From Zingiber officinale (taxonomy: Eukaryota > Streptophyta > Magnoliopsida > Zingiberales > Zingiberaceae), in NCBI RefSeq assembly GCF_018446385.1, contig NC_055992.1:98722947-98786946 (forward strand): a stretch of DNA of 64,000 nucleotides, given 5' to 3'. Position 1 is the stretch's first letter, and each line of letters starts with the position of its first letter. Positions 34,223 through 45,720 of the stretch are shown piece by piece. The notes under the pieces were generated by a model. It saw only the letters and a program-made list of their open reading frames with translations, did no database searches and was not told where the DNA came from. The translations under genes and the position numbers were made by a program.

Positions 34223-36522
34223 ATGGTTAGCTCTTCTCAATCGCTTGCTCCTGTCCTTGGACTCTGGTACTTATCCATGGAGTCTACGTTTGATGGGGCG
34301 GCGTTGAGAGCCTGCGCGATGCCTTTGAAATTCCTTCTGATCTTCAAATCATTCTACCCTCTTCATCTGATCGACCCAACTTCCTGCCGACCGGTTGCCT
34401 TTGTTTCTTCCGAGATCAATTTGTTGTCGGTCTACGGTTTTTCCTTCATCCTTTAATTCCAGTAGTTTGTAAATATTTTCGCATTTCCCTTCCTCAATTT
34501 GTGCTAAACTCCTTTTGGTTGTTGTGCAGAGTCATCATCCTATTTCGTCTGCATGGCATTCCTCTCATCCCCCGGATCTTTCATTATTTTTATTACCCTA
34601 AGTTGTCTGATCCAGGGACCTTCCTCTTCTAGTCTCGATCGATTTGATTTTCTTTGACAAGATGTCGACCTCCAACAAGCACTGGAAGGAATACTTTTTC
34701 TTCATGCGCCTTCCCGAGCGGTCATATTTCCCGACCAGCTAGCAGTTCGAAGTGGCGCCTCAGCCCCCTCTGAAAAGTTACAAGAGTCGATCAAACTACT
34801 TAAACGATAGCTCCATGCTAGCCGGTCAGAAGTATGACATCCATAAGTTACTGTTGGAGGGTGTCTTGTATATCTTTGGCTTGAGTCCGATCCGCACCCA
34901 GCTGCTGACCAGCCTAGGTATGAAGCTTCTTTAATTCCTCCTTTGATGCTAACTGATTTTTCCTTCTCTTTTGCAACCGAAATGATGATGTGAGCACATG
35001 TGGTCGGCAAGGCGAAGCTTAAGGATGCCACTATCGATGAGGTGGCTAGTGAAGAACTGGAGAGCCGAGGCCTGCAGTCAGTCGGCTCATATGATGATCC
35101 GCTTGGCGTGAGCGAGGAGACGTCCGCTGTTGTGGGCGAAGGCGAGGCCAGCTGTGCGCCGAGCGGAGGAGCCACCCCGGGCTCACAGTCTCCAGCTGAG
35201 CGACGCCCCATCATTCCTGTTGAGGAGTCGTCGGGCTCGGTCTCCTCCAATGTGCCACTGAACAGGCGCAAGAGGCACCAAGCTGAACCCTCCTTGCGTT
35301 CCACCACTTCGAGGGTGCAATCGGCCGAGCGGGTCGAAACTTCGACCCCCACTCCAGTACAACAAACGGCAGCCTCCGCGTCATCTGATTGGGCATCGTC
35401 CCTTGCTGAGCTGCCACAAGGAACTCTGGCCGTGCCCCCGGTGGCCTTCATGCCGCCGACTTCGAAGCCCTCCAAGGTTCATAAGTCCCGCATCCGTCCG
35501 ATGACGGTGTCTCGCCCCTTGGGTCGAGCAACCTTAGCGCAGTTGGCCCCAAGCGGCAAGCGCCATATCACTGTAATCCTCCATCTGCCCACCGAAGAGT
35601 ACAGCGAGCCGAGTGCCGGGTATCGAGGCCCTGAACATCATATCATTATCTAGGGACCGCTCACCAAGATTTGGGAGGACGCACGAGCCCGTGCGGCGAT
35701 GATGACTCCGGGCGCCCTCGCGAACAGTCATACTCAAATGTCCACTGGAGTAAGTACTTTAATGTAAATTCATAATTTACCTCCAATCGGCACTTACGAG
35801 CACCTTTTTGTTTTTCCGCAATATTGAGTGGAGAGCCTGGTTATGTGCCACAGGCTTGCATTTTTGGAGGAGGAAGTAAAACAACTGAAGGCGTCGAGCG
35901 GCCAATCCTCCACTGCTTAGGAAAAGACAGACACCGAGCTTGCTACACTCCAAGCTACTCTAGAGAAGAGAGATAAGCTGCTCGAGGCCGAACGAGCCAA
36001 GAGCATCGGGCAGGCCACCATGCTGGAGCGGTTGAATAAGCAGGTCACTACGTTTGATAATAAGATCGAGTCAGTGAACGCGAGGAAGAATTGAGCCATC
36101 ACCGACCTCGACGAGAAGAATAAAGCGGCCCGGGCTCTCGCCCAGAAGCTGAAGGAGGCCGAAGACTTCTTGGTGGTTGAGCAGAACAACCGCTCGGCCG
36201 AAGAAGCGTCCCTCCGCAACCAAAGGATGCTGCGCTAGCTATTGCCAAGGATGAGCAGGAGGGCACCCAAGCGGCCTTGAGGATTTATCAGGATGCCAAG
36301 GGGAGTAGGTTTGAAGCCATGAAGCAAGCCTACATCCGCTCGGACGCCTTTTGCGATAAAGTCGCCAACCGAGCCCTACGACTATTCGACTTGGTGATTG
36401 ACAAGATGATCGATCAGCTTCGCGAGGGAAGCCACCTGTCGGTCGATCTAACCAGCAAGGTCATAAGCCGGGACAAGCTTATAGCCGCGCTGCCCGATGA
36501 CACCCTAGATTACCTTGAGTGA
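34223..36522 (+). pseudogene. Antisense gene (aORF) of the second Tat-type element
   Basis: Homologous to the antisense gene at 8660-15413 and in the same place. ATG 34223 starts a short frame (SSQSLAPVLGLWYLSMES), followed by shifted frames of the gypsy-type transposon domain and MLAGQKYDIHKLLLEGVLYI at 34817. A 217-aa open linker rich in Ser, Pro and Ala spans 35000-35653. The coiled-coil end runs through 35880-36250, and ALPDDTLDYLE ends at 36522. Intron positions match the first element: donors GTATGAAG (34918) and GTAAGTA (35750) remain, but both acceptors have lost the AG. This copy is dead, yet it shows the gene structure is a family trait. Confidence 0.75.
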
Positions 36523-37690
36523 GGTTGAGGGCTCTATCTTTGTAATCTCCCTTTTGTAAATTTTGAAGTTTTAATGCATGCTCGTCCGTTCGGACGAGCT
36601 TTTCCTCCTTGCATGTTTTTTGACTTCTGATTATTTGTCAAAGCTCCTAGCTTCACTCATAATTTTTCAATCAGGTGGCCGACCCCATTAGTATTCGGTG
36701 TACATAATTTTGCAATTTCCCGCTCAACTCGAGGAGTATGTTAAAGAACAGTGCCGAACGACCGCTATATTCTGAAGACTAGCTCGGGATCACGGTTGGA
36801 TGTTCCTTGAAGACTGCTCAACCTCGAATGGGGGAGACAAGAAATCTCGCATGCTGGTTTAAGACCAGAAAAAACCACTCGGCCCCGAACGGGGGAAATA
36901 TGAGTTCCACACGCTGAGCCCGTATCTTAAATGCAATTCAAGCCCGACCAAGCGGCATGGGAGTCTTTGACTCAAGGGTTTATAGTTGTCGCTCGACTGT
37001 TGATGAAGACCCCTGGTTTTAGGTTGCCTCTCGACCATTGATGAGGAATATGTGAAGAATTGAGTTTAAGATCGCTGATCGACCGCTAGTGAAGACAAGG
37101 TTTTATCATCGTTGCTCGACGATTTGCCGAAGACTCGGGTTTAAGGTCGTCGCTCAACCGTTTGTGGAGACAAGGTTTTAACGTCGCCACTCGAGGGGTT
37201 GATGTAGACCCGCGTTAACCGTCGCCACTCGATAATTTGTTGTAGACCCGCATTTAACGTTGTCGTTCGATGATCTGTGCTAACTCGCGTTTAAGGTCAC
37301 CGCTTGACCATTGACGAAAATAAGGTTTTAAGGTCACCGCTTGACCGCTGGTGGAGATAAGGTTTTAACGTCGACGCTCGACGATTTGATGTAGACCCGG
37401 GTTTAACATCGCCGCTCGACGGTTGGTGGAGACTCGCGTTTAACATCGCCGCTCGATGATTTGATGTAGACTCGCATTTAATGTCGCCGCTCGATGATTG
37501 GTGGAGACTCACATTTAACGTCGCCGCTCGATGATTTGATATAAACTTGTGCGCCCAGGTTTAAAGTCGCTGCTCGACCGCTGGTGGAGATGCACTTGAG
37601 AGGTCTTTGCTTTTCTTTTATAATTCAAACTTTGCCTTACGTTCGGCAAACATACAACAGATACAAAGTACAGGATTTACTTGTGCACCT
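36523..37690 (+). repeat. Spacer and tandem repeats between the convergent antisense gene and integrase
   Basis: 36540-36980 is non-coding with CGCTCG-type blocks. 36980-37600 holds about ten units built on GTTTAACGTCGCCGCTCGA and GATTTGATGTAGACTC, homologous to the array at 15650-16311. No gene seen. Confidence 0.8.
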
Positions 37691-38860
37691 CTCATCCAGC
37701 CCTATAGGGTTGTAGATGATTCGCGCTCCATAGCCTCTCGAGCTGCCTCTCCTCTTCATCCTCTAGATAATAGGCGCCCGAACGGAGATTCTGCATGACC
37801 CTGAATAGTCCCATGGTGCCTCGAGCTTGGCAATGTCGCCAACCGACTTCACTTTCTTCCAGACGAGATCACCGACTTGAAAGGACCTTGGAATTACTCG
37901 TCGATTGTAGTTCTGCTTCATTCGCTGTCGGTACGCCATTAGCCGAACAACTACCTTAGCGCATGCTTCATCCACCAGGTCAAGCTCCATATGCCTCTGC
38001 TCTGCGTTCCCTTCGTCGTAGAGCTGCACCCGATCGGACTCTACTCTGACTTTTACGGGGACCACTGCTTCGCTGTCGTACACTAACTAGAATGGGGTTA
38101 CGTCAGTCGCCTCCTTCGGAGTTGTGCGGAGAGCCCACGACACACTGGGAAGCTCGTCGACCCAGCTGCCTCCCATGTGATCAAGCCGAACGCGTAAGAT
38201 TCTAAAGATCTCTCGATTGGTGACTTCGGCTTGCCCATTGCCCTGAGGGTAGGCCACTAAGGTGAAGGCTTGTTGGATGTCATAGTCCTCACACTATTCT
38301 CTAAGCTCCTGACCGATGAACTGTCTTCCATTGTCAGACATGAGTCAGCGTGGAATGTCAAACCAACAAATGATATTCTGCCAAATAAATTTGATGACCA
38401 TCAGCTCGATGATTTTGGCCACCGGCTCGGCTTCTACCCACTTTGAGAAGTAGTCCACCACAACGAGTAGAAACTTTCACTGACCGATCACTATTGGGAA
38501 CGGTCCAATGATATTCATGCCCCATTGGTCTAACGAGCATGATACCATGGACGCCTTCATTTCTTCGGTCGGTCGGTGCGGTAGGTTGTGATACTTCTGG
38601 CAGGATAAGCAGGTGGTCACCGTCCGAGTGGCGTCCTCCTAGAGGGTCAGCCAGAAATATCTGACCAGGAGTATCTTACGGGCTAGCGCTCAACCGCTCG
38701 AGTGACCTCTGCAAGAGCCTTGGCGCACCTCATTTAGGATGTATTCCACGTCTTCCGATCCGACGTACTTGAGGAGGGGCCTGGATAAGGCTCTCTTGTA
38801 GAGCTGATCGTCGATCAAAGTGAACTGTCCGACCCTCTTCTTTAGCAAGCGAGCTTCCCC
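37690..38860 (-). pseudogene. Integrase remnant of the second Tat-type element
   Basis: The minus-strand frame at 38083-37763 shows EAVVPVKVRVESDRVQLYDE and RVIPRSFQVGDLVWKKV, the C-terminal half. Upstream pieces to about 38860 carry core and zinc-finger parts in broken frames. It parallels 17690-18981. Confidence 0.8.
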
Positions 38861-39266
38861 GGATCAGCAGGTGCAGCTCCCGACCGCAAGAACTCTGTCA
38901 GGGCCGACCTCCAGTCGTTCGGGAATGTTATTACCTCCATCCGGTCGATGTGCGCAACAAGTGAGACTTGCTCAATCGGTTGACCTATGACGATCGGTGT
39001 CAATGAACTAGCTAGCTTCGCTAACTCATCCGCTGTCTGGTTTTCTGATCGGGGGATCTTCTGTATGATGACCTCCTGGAAGTTGGCTTTCAACTTCTCG
39101 AGAGCTTCTACATAGAGCCGGAGTCGGGCATTGCTGATCTCGAACGTTCTGGATAGCTACTGAGCGGCCAACTGAGAGTCCGAGTGGATGAGGACTTTAA
39201 CTATCCTCACGTGTTGAGCTACCTGTAGACTAGCTATCAATGCCTCATACTCTGCTCCTCCAGTTC
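38861..39266 (-). pseudogene. RNase H remnant of the second Tat-type element
   Basis: The frame 39093-38842 holds the end of the domain (NFQEVIIQKIPRSENQTADE). The more upstream part is present without a long frame. Homologous to 18982-19563. Confidence 0.75.
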
Positions 39267-39983
39267 TCAGTCACACTCGACGTCCCATTGAAAATTTATA
39301 GCTTGGCACAGTATCTTGAAGAATGGCAGGCTTCGATCAGACGACTTGGATATGAACCTGGATAGCACCGTGATCCGACTAGTCGGCCTTTGGGCTTCCT
39401 TCAAATTTCGAGGCAGAGGCATGTTCTGCAAAGCTTGGACCTTGTTTGGATTGACTTCGATGCCCCGCTCGGTTACGATGTAGCTCAGGAAGCGTCCGTT
39501 CTTTGCGCCGAACAGACACTTGCTCGAGTTTAGCTTTATTCCGTATATCCTTAGGTCCGGCAAGTCTCGTCGATATCTGTGCATAGGTCATCAGCTCGGA
39601 GGGATTTAATCAGTATGTCATCGACATACACCTCCATATTATGGCTGATCTGCCGTCGGAATATCTTATTCATTAGCCTCTAGCAGGTGGCTTCGACGTT
39701 CTTCAGCCTGAACGACATGACGTAGTAGTATGTCCCGTCGGCCGTGATGAAGCTGACCTTCTCTTGATCCTCCCAGGCGAGCGACACTTGGTGGTACCGT
39801 TGATAGGCGTCGAGCATCCATATGAGCTCGCAGCCCGCCGTCGAGTCTACCATTTGATCTATCCTGGGCAGGGGATAGAAGTCCTTTGGGCAGACCTTAT
39901 TAAGATCGCGGAAGTCGATACAGACCCGCCATTTGTTGTCCGTCTTGGAGACTAGCACAACATTAGCTTGGAAAAATGGTAAT
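39267..39983 (-). pseudogene. RT remnant joined directly to the LTR
   Basis: The frame 39958-39680 begins MLVSKTDNKWRVCIDFRDLN and includes FITADGTYYY. The YVDD-type box is near 39630, and 39584-39267 carries FLSYIVTERGIEVNPNKVQA. The N-terminal RT codons run straight into the LTR edge at 39984, marking a deletion of everything between LTR and RT. Confidence 0.85.
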
Positions 39984-40953
39984 TGATCCTGTCCGAAAGT
40001 CGAAGAGATGGATGCTGGGGATGTGGCGCTTCTGCTGACCTTCTATGGACTTTGCTCCCGCCTGCAACACAAGCAGCGTCAGCGCTGAGCCAGGGAAGGG
40101 GTCTTCGGCAATGACCCTCTGACGCTCAAGTCAGTCTCCGACAAAGCAAGAAGAAGAAAAAGAAACGAGAACTATAGCGCAACAGTAGAAATCGCATGTC
40201 AAACATACCTCCGCCGATGCTTGGACCCCCTTTATATAGAGCTCCGGAAGCGCGCGTGCACATTTCCTAAGGCGAGCATGCCTCTCAAAGCTTTCCCTAA
40301 AAGGACGTGTCAGTAAAGTGTCCCTGACACAGTACCTTAACGGGCCGGGCATATCTCTGAAGTGACAGTGGAAGCTTCTATCGTACGATCCTCTGTCTGA
40401 CCATGCCGCCTGTCAGGGACACTTGCTCCCAAAAGGATGCCGAAAGATACTACTGTGTCCGCTGCTTGATCGAGCAGAATAGCCGCTCGGTCGGCAGTCC
40501 ACTACCCGTGTACTATCTACTGTTAGGCCGAGCAGGATAATTGCTCGGCTGGAAGTTCAATGCTCGTGCACCGTCTGCTATCGAACCGAGCGGGATAGTC
40601 GCTCGACCGGAATTCCTCTATCATGATCTGTCGCTGGCCGAGTGGGATAGCCACTCAGTCAGAAGCTCACTGTTCGCATGCTCGTTTGATGTTGAGTATG
40701 TTGCTCAATCGAGTGGGGTAGCTGCTCAGTCGAGCGGGGTAGCCGCTCGGCTCAACTTCTGTACGTTGTTCTCCCTTGAGCGTCGGGTATTTGAATGTTG
40801 TGTCAAAGTTGTCATCGGATCGGGGCCCTCGCCCTGATCGAGGAATGTTCCACCCGATCGACTGATGTCATCCACTCCTAGACCGTTTTGACTATGACCT
40901 CCTTTGACCCCCATCGTGGTAGCGAGGTGGGGCCCCTCATCATCATCGAATCA
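39984..40953 (-). repeat. 5' LTR of the second Tat-type element
   Basis: Partner of 31230-32176. Plus-strand limits TGATCCTGTCCG and ATCGAATCA. Confidence 0.88.
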
Positions 40954-41386
40954 GTAACTAATCGAGACTCACAAAGGTATGCCTTAAATGCATTCCCAAT
41001 AACATTGGAATGGACGGCTATAGTAGACTCTTACTATATTTCCAAGTACTTCGAAATAAGTACTCTAGAAAGTTCATTTTCTACTTTTGAATTGCATAAA
41101 TGTGCAGGATAAAGAAAGAAAGATTTGAATTAGAACGTATCACTGCAAGCCTAGAAGAACAGACCAGATTCAGACTCATCGACTAATGAAGACGAAAGAG
41201 TCTGTATAGTAAGAAAATTAAATAATTTTTTAAAAACTAATAAATTTAATAAGACGCAGACCAAGAAGTTTATTCTAAGAAAAAGAAAAGATCGATGCTA
41301 CAACTACAGTGAAAAGAGACACATCAAAGATAATTGTCCCAGATTAAAGAACAAAGAGAAGGATAAAGATAACGTCAAGAACCAAC
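40954..41386 (+). pseudogene. Gag remnant of the second gag-only element, part 2
   Basis: Continues the gag interrupted at 31229 (SVTNRDSQRYALNAF-like codons). It includes the zinc knuckle region near 41295-41340, where the second Cys is replaced by Tyr (CYNY). It is interrupted at 41386 by a solo LTR. Confidence 0.75.
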
Positions 41387-42377
41387 TGTTGGAACCCCAA
41401 GGTTATTTTGATGTGATTAAACAAGTTAAGTTAGGTCATGTTTGGTTTAACCCCTGTGTCTAAGTGTGCAGGAGTTTAGGAGCACAAGAAGTCGAGCGGA
41501 AGACGCGGCTAGCAAGAAGGATGGCACGGGAGAGAGCCGACGAGCTTGGTACGTCCAAGGGACGAGGTGCCGCGGAAGAGTACACCGGTGGACGAGAAGA
41601 ATGTACACGATGTTCGAGGGACGAGAAGCCGGGGAGGAAGGTTGCTCGAGGAGAAAGTTGGAAATTAGGTTCGGGTGAGCCCTATTCCGAATGGCTGAGA
41701 TCACCCAAACGAGTGGAATCAGAGTGGAAGACCCGAACCAAGGTGAGCAAAACCGAAGCAGAGGGCCCGGACCAAAAAAGTCAATCGTGTTGACTTTTGT
41801 GTGTCCGAGCATCCGGAATCCTTCCGGGTGCTCGGAACTCAACTCTTATCAGAGTCGATGTGCATGTTGACCGACGTGTTGAAGATAGAATTCTATCCCA
41901 CTCTAAGCGCTGGGAACCCTTCTAAGTGTTCGGAATAGTGCTACAAATATATCTCTGTTTTCAGTAGTTCAGATAACAACTTGTAATTCATTTCTTTTTG
42001 TTCTACTTTCATTTGTGAGTTATTAACGTTGTAAGAGGCTACTCCGCCCGAAGGAGATTGTCATAAAGTGTGCTTCATTTCCCTTGGATTAACAACTTGT
42101 AATTCATTTCTTTTTGTTCTACTTTCATTTGTGAGTTGTTAACGTTGTAAGAGGCTACTCCGCCCGAAGATTGTCATAAAGTGTGCTTCATTTCCCTTGG
42201 ATTAACAATCTTCTGATTGTAAACCAAGTAAGTCTCCTTATGTTTCTGTCTCTGTAATCAGTCTCTTAGTTTTTTATTACAAGTGTTCTTTATTAAGCTA
42301 TAAGTCAAAAAAGGGTTGAGTTTATTTTTGCAGGGCAATTCACCCCTCCCCTCTTGCCGGCCACCAAGGGACCAACA
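41387..42377 (+). mobile_element. Copia-type solo LTR (TSD CCAAC)
   Basis: Starts TGTTGGAACCCC, ends GGGACCAACA, flanked by CCAAC at 41382-41386 and 42378-42382. Related to the LTRs at 25538 and 53577. U3 has a hairpin with arms GAGCATCCGG and CCGGGTGCTC and loop AATCCTT (about 41804-41830). A 116-bp tandem duplication (41974-42089 and 42090-about 42203) lies downstream of the TATA-like box. Confidence 0.93.
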
Positions 42378-42960
42378 CCAACATGATCGAAGCACAAGAA
42401 TCTTAAAGCGACATGGGATGAATCATCATTATCCTAATCAGAGATCGAAGCATACGCCAGACTTGCACTAATGATAAATTACCAAAAAGATACAGATGAA
42501 GAAAGTTCTTCCTAGATGAGCATCGAAATCATTGATGAAGGGGGAGCGTCGAACTATGAGTCTGACACAATAAGTGAAGTACGTAACCTCTCTTCTGAAT
42601 AATTATTTCAAGGTATTAAATTGATGTCTAGGTCATTATACAAATTAAGGTTCAAGTATGTGAAAATAAAAAAGGAAAATATTGATTTAAAAATTAAATT
42701 AGTAATAACATGTCCCTTAGAACACTTTGATAAACTTAAAATTGAAAATGAACACTGAAAAAATAAGTAGAATTACTCAAACAGAGTTATTCATGCTCAA
42801 ATATTCTTAGACTTTCAAAAGTTAAATATAATGATAGACTTAATTGATATTTGAAAAATTATAGGAGACAAATTGCTAAACTTACAAGAAATGTTATTCC
42901 ACTAAAAATTTTTATTAATATAGTAGGACATAATTTATTTTAGGTTTCTAAATCATGCAT
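42378..42960 (+). pseudogene. Gag remnant of the second gag-only element, part 3
   Basis: Aligns with 27360-27930 of the first gag-only element (MSIEIIDEGGASNYES at 42515, then a degraded lysine-rich stretch). It ends at the position of the NP..YWVP motif, here decayed. Confidence 0.7.
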
Positions 42961-43972
42961 AGCATATTGAATAAATTTTTATACATGCCTAAATTTAATT
43001 TGCTTTTGCTTTTATTTATCAAATTAACTATTTCTCATGCTTCCTATTAATGTTTTTTTTTTTGTTAAATTTTGTTTATTAAAACTGAAATAATTATTTG
43101 TTAACATAAAAAATTTTAAAATTTTTTGACATTTATATTATTTTTTATGAATTTTCTAACAAAAAAAATCTAATTTTTAAAATTATTTTTTTAAAATTGA
43201 TTTTTTAAAATTAATTTTTTTTCACTGATAATAAGTTATCTTTTCTATTATAATAAAAATTTTTGAGATTTTTCTGACGATTATCTAATTTTTCATGAAT
43301 TTTTATGGAAAAAATGTAATTTTAATTTTTAAATTTTAAAATTTAAATTTTAACATAGATAACTTTTGCGAAACTTGATTATTCAATTAAGGAATGTTAT
43401 ATTTTAAATGTTAGAAAAATCAGCAAGATTTTTTGAATTTAAAATTCATTTTTAAACATTTAAATTTGAAAATAATCACTTTTGTTTAAAAATAATCATT
43501 CTGGTCATAATCAAAATATTTTTATCAAAATATTTTTTTTGATCTTATTTTTTCTATTTAACCATGATAAAAGATGTCAGAATTTTTTGAAATTTAAAAA
43601 TAATTTTTGAATTATTTTCAAAAAAATTGAGGATTAATTACTAAAAATTATATTTTTTAAAAAAATTAATTTTAATAAAATGTAATATTCCTGAAAACTC
43701 TATTTTAAACCCCCAAGAAAAATTTCTAAAATTTTTTTATAAGTTTTTATATTTTTTTCTTTAGTTTTTGATATGATCAAAGAGGGAAAAACGTAGGAGT
43801 TAAGTTACGAAGAGATATATTTTCTTTTGCATATTATGTTTGCATTATTGTAATTTTTCTGTACTTAATAATTGTAAATTTATTTGTACTTAATATTTCA
43901 TAAGTTATTTTATTTTTTATCTTAACTTAATTTGGGTTGATGCACATAAAAAAAAGATAGATTATAAGTACT
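42961..43972 (+). other. AT-rich non-coding 3' region
   Basis: About 1 kb of A/T-dominated DNA with many TTTTTAAAATT and AAATTTTTT runs, ending in a purine-rich tract before the 3' LTR. Counterpart of 27931-28769. No gene. Confidence 0.8.
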
Positions 43973-44873
43973 CCGAGTTAGTTTTGATGTGGTCAACCAT
44001 GTCAAGTTAGGTCTTGTTATGTTTGATGCCTTATGTCTAAGTGTGCAGGAGCAAGCATAGAAACATAAGAAGTTGAGTAGAAGACGCGGTAAGTAAGAAG
44101 GATAACATAGGAAGGAAGCCGACGGGCTCGGTGCATCCGAGGGACGAAAGGCTGTGAAAGAGTATACCGGTGGATGAGAATGACATGAGCGACGTTTGAG
44201 AGATGAGAAGTCGGGGAGGAAGTCTGCTTGAAGAGAAGGTCAGAGTTGAGTCCGAGTGAGCTCAACTCCGAACGACCGGAACATCACTCAAAGAAGAGTT
44301 AACCAGTTTTGAAAGACATGCCTGGTGGAATGTGCCTCCAACATGGTTAGAGGCTCCCTCGCGCTTTTTTGTCGAAGGTGCTTCCAACGGAGGCACCTTG
44401 AGTTGTCGTAATCGTTGTTGTGATCACTTTTATAGCCATTGCAAAGAGCATAAAACCTTATCCATTGGAGGCGCCCTAGAAATCATTAGAGGCACTTCCA
44501 ACACACGGAAACCAACAGTCACATATACCCAGAATGCTATAAATAGCATCATGGAGTTAGGAGTTAACAACTTGTATTCAATTCCTAGTTAATTTATGAG
44601 CTATCAAAGAGTGTAAAAGACTTCTTCGCCTTCAACAAAGGGAATCTTTTTAGTGCTTTCAATTGTCTTAGGTTAACAATCACCTAGGTTGTGACTTGTG
44701 ACTAACTAAACTCTAGCTTCTTGCTTATTATTTTTTAAGTTGTTATTCTATTAAATGCTAATTGTTTATGACTAACTAATCTTGTGTCCTTTGCTAGATC
44801 AAAAACAATAGATTTTCTCTAACTTCGTTTCAAGACTATTCACCTCCTTTTAATCGGTCTCACCAGACTGACA
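43973..44873 (+). repeat. 3' LTR of the second gag-only element
   Basis: Partner of 29816-30716. Starts TATAAGTACTCCG, ends CAGACTGACA. It contains a GCCTC/GAGGC hairpin with loop CAACATGGTTA near 44334-44354. Confidence 0.87.
44534..44549 (+). promoter_or_regulatory. TATA box centred in a 16-bp palindrome
   Basis: ATGCTAT, AA, ATAGCAT: perfect 7-bp arms with the TATA motif (TATAAATA) across the centre. The 5' LTR has the same site with one change. Confidence 0.8.
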
Positions 44874-45462
44874 GTTTCACAACCCCGTCCATCCTATATT
44901 GGAGCATCATCAGAACATGGTCATCGAGGAAATCGTAAAATTCTCAAAAGCATAGGAATTCCTTTCACTTGGTCATCTAATGCTCCTCCTCCCCGACTAT
45001 GTATGTCTGGAACTCCGCCTCCTTATTCTCTATTTGATTTGTTTGGGTCTCCAATGCGACCTGCAGCGCTACCTTTAAAGCCTCAAAGCCCCTTGAGCCT
45101 CCAATTCGGCCTTCACTGCCTCAACCTCAGTTTTAGTAGCTCCCAACTCTGCCTGTAGAGATTCAAATTTCACCTTTGTTGCCTCTGCTTCAGCTTTGAC
45201 ATCCTCGAACTCCGCCCTCAAATTTTTAGACTCTGCCTTCCCCGGTTCGAATTTACCTTGACTACCTTTAGCTCAACGTTCTGAACCTCAGCCTTAACCT
45301 TCAATTCTTCTATTGTGGCTAAGGCCTTTCATCTTAGTTTCTTCTTCGCCTTTAGTGTTTTAATCAGACTCAGCAAGTTGGTCCTCGAAAGACTTCACCT
45401 CACCTTTGCCCTCGCTTAGTTCAAATTGTGTCAAACATAGTTCTGTCGAATGGCCCCTATAG
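44874..45462 (-). pseudogene. Degraded coiled-coil coding remnant in background DNA
   Basis: Read on the minus strand, about 45430-44985 translates in broken frames into a heptad-like, Glu/Lys/Ala-rich segment (for example VKAEAEATKVKFESLQAELG at about 45205-45145). It resembles the coiled-coil end of Tat-type antisense proteins, but identity is not proven. It is cut at 45463 by the next element; the sequence resumes at 52029. Confidence 0.5.
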
Positions 45463-45720
45463 TGTTGGTGCAACCTTAGGTCAAGGTTGACCTGGTTGAC
45501 TCGACTCGAGGTGACTTGACTCGAGTTGTATTTTGATGTTTGACTTGGGAAGATTGTCGGTGCAACCTTAGGTCAAGGTTGACCTAGTTGAGTTGCATGT
45601 TGATGTTTGACACTCGTGAGAGAGTTCTATTCTTGATATGGGACAAGAATAGATGTTTGGGAGATTATTGGTGCAACCGTAAGTCAAGGTTGACTTGGTT
45701 GACCTGATTCGGGAAAAAGT

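Larger units (their letters stand above)
31230..40953 (-). mobile_element. Second Tat-type element, lacking gag and protease
   Basis: LTR-like ends at 31230-32176 and 39984-40953 (947 and 970 bp) flank, on the minus strand, RT, RNase H and integrase remnants, and on the plus strand an antisense gene. It belongs to the same lineage as 7026-23895. In minus orientation the 5' LTR joins directly to the start of RT (near 39983), so primer site, gag and protease are gone. The flanking bases (GAAAT and GTAAC) do not form a clear duplication, although the host gag reading resumes on the right. A solo LTR sits inside at 32227-33508. Confidence 0.88.
29816..44873 (+). mobile_element. Second gag-only LTR element, split by later insertions (TSD GTTTA/GTTTC)
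   Basis: LTRs of 901 bp lie at 29816-30716 and 43973-44873. Flanks are GTTTA (29811-29815) and GTTTC (44874-44878), a target duplication with one change. Gag is in three pieces (30771-31229, 40954-41386, 42378-42960), separated by a Tat-type element and a solo LTR. A long AT-rich region (42960-43972) precedes the 3' LTR, and no pol is present. Without the insertions it is about 4.3 kb, matching the element at 25538-29650, to which its gag is clearly related. Confidence 0.88.

Noticed and set aside
35183-35475. Minus-strand frames opposite the antisense gene linker (part of 34702-35475)
   Set aside because: They are shadows of the 217-aa plus-strand linker, which is homologous in position to the first Tat-type element.
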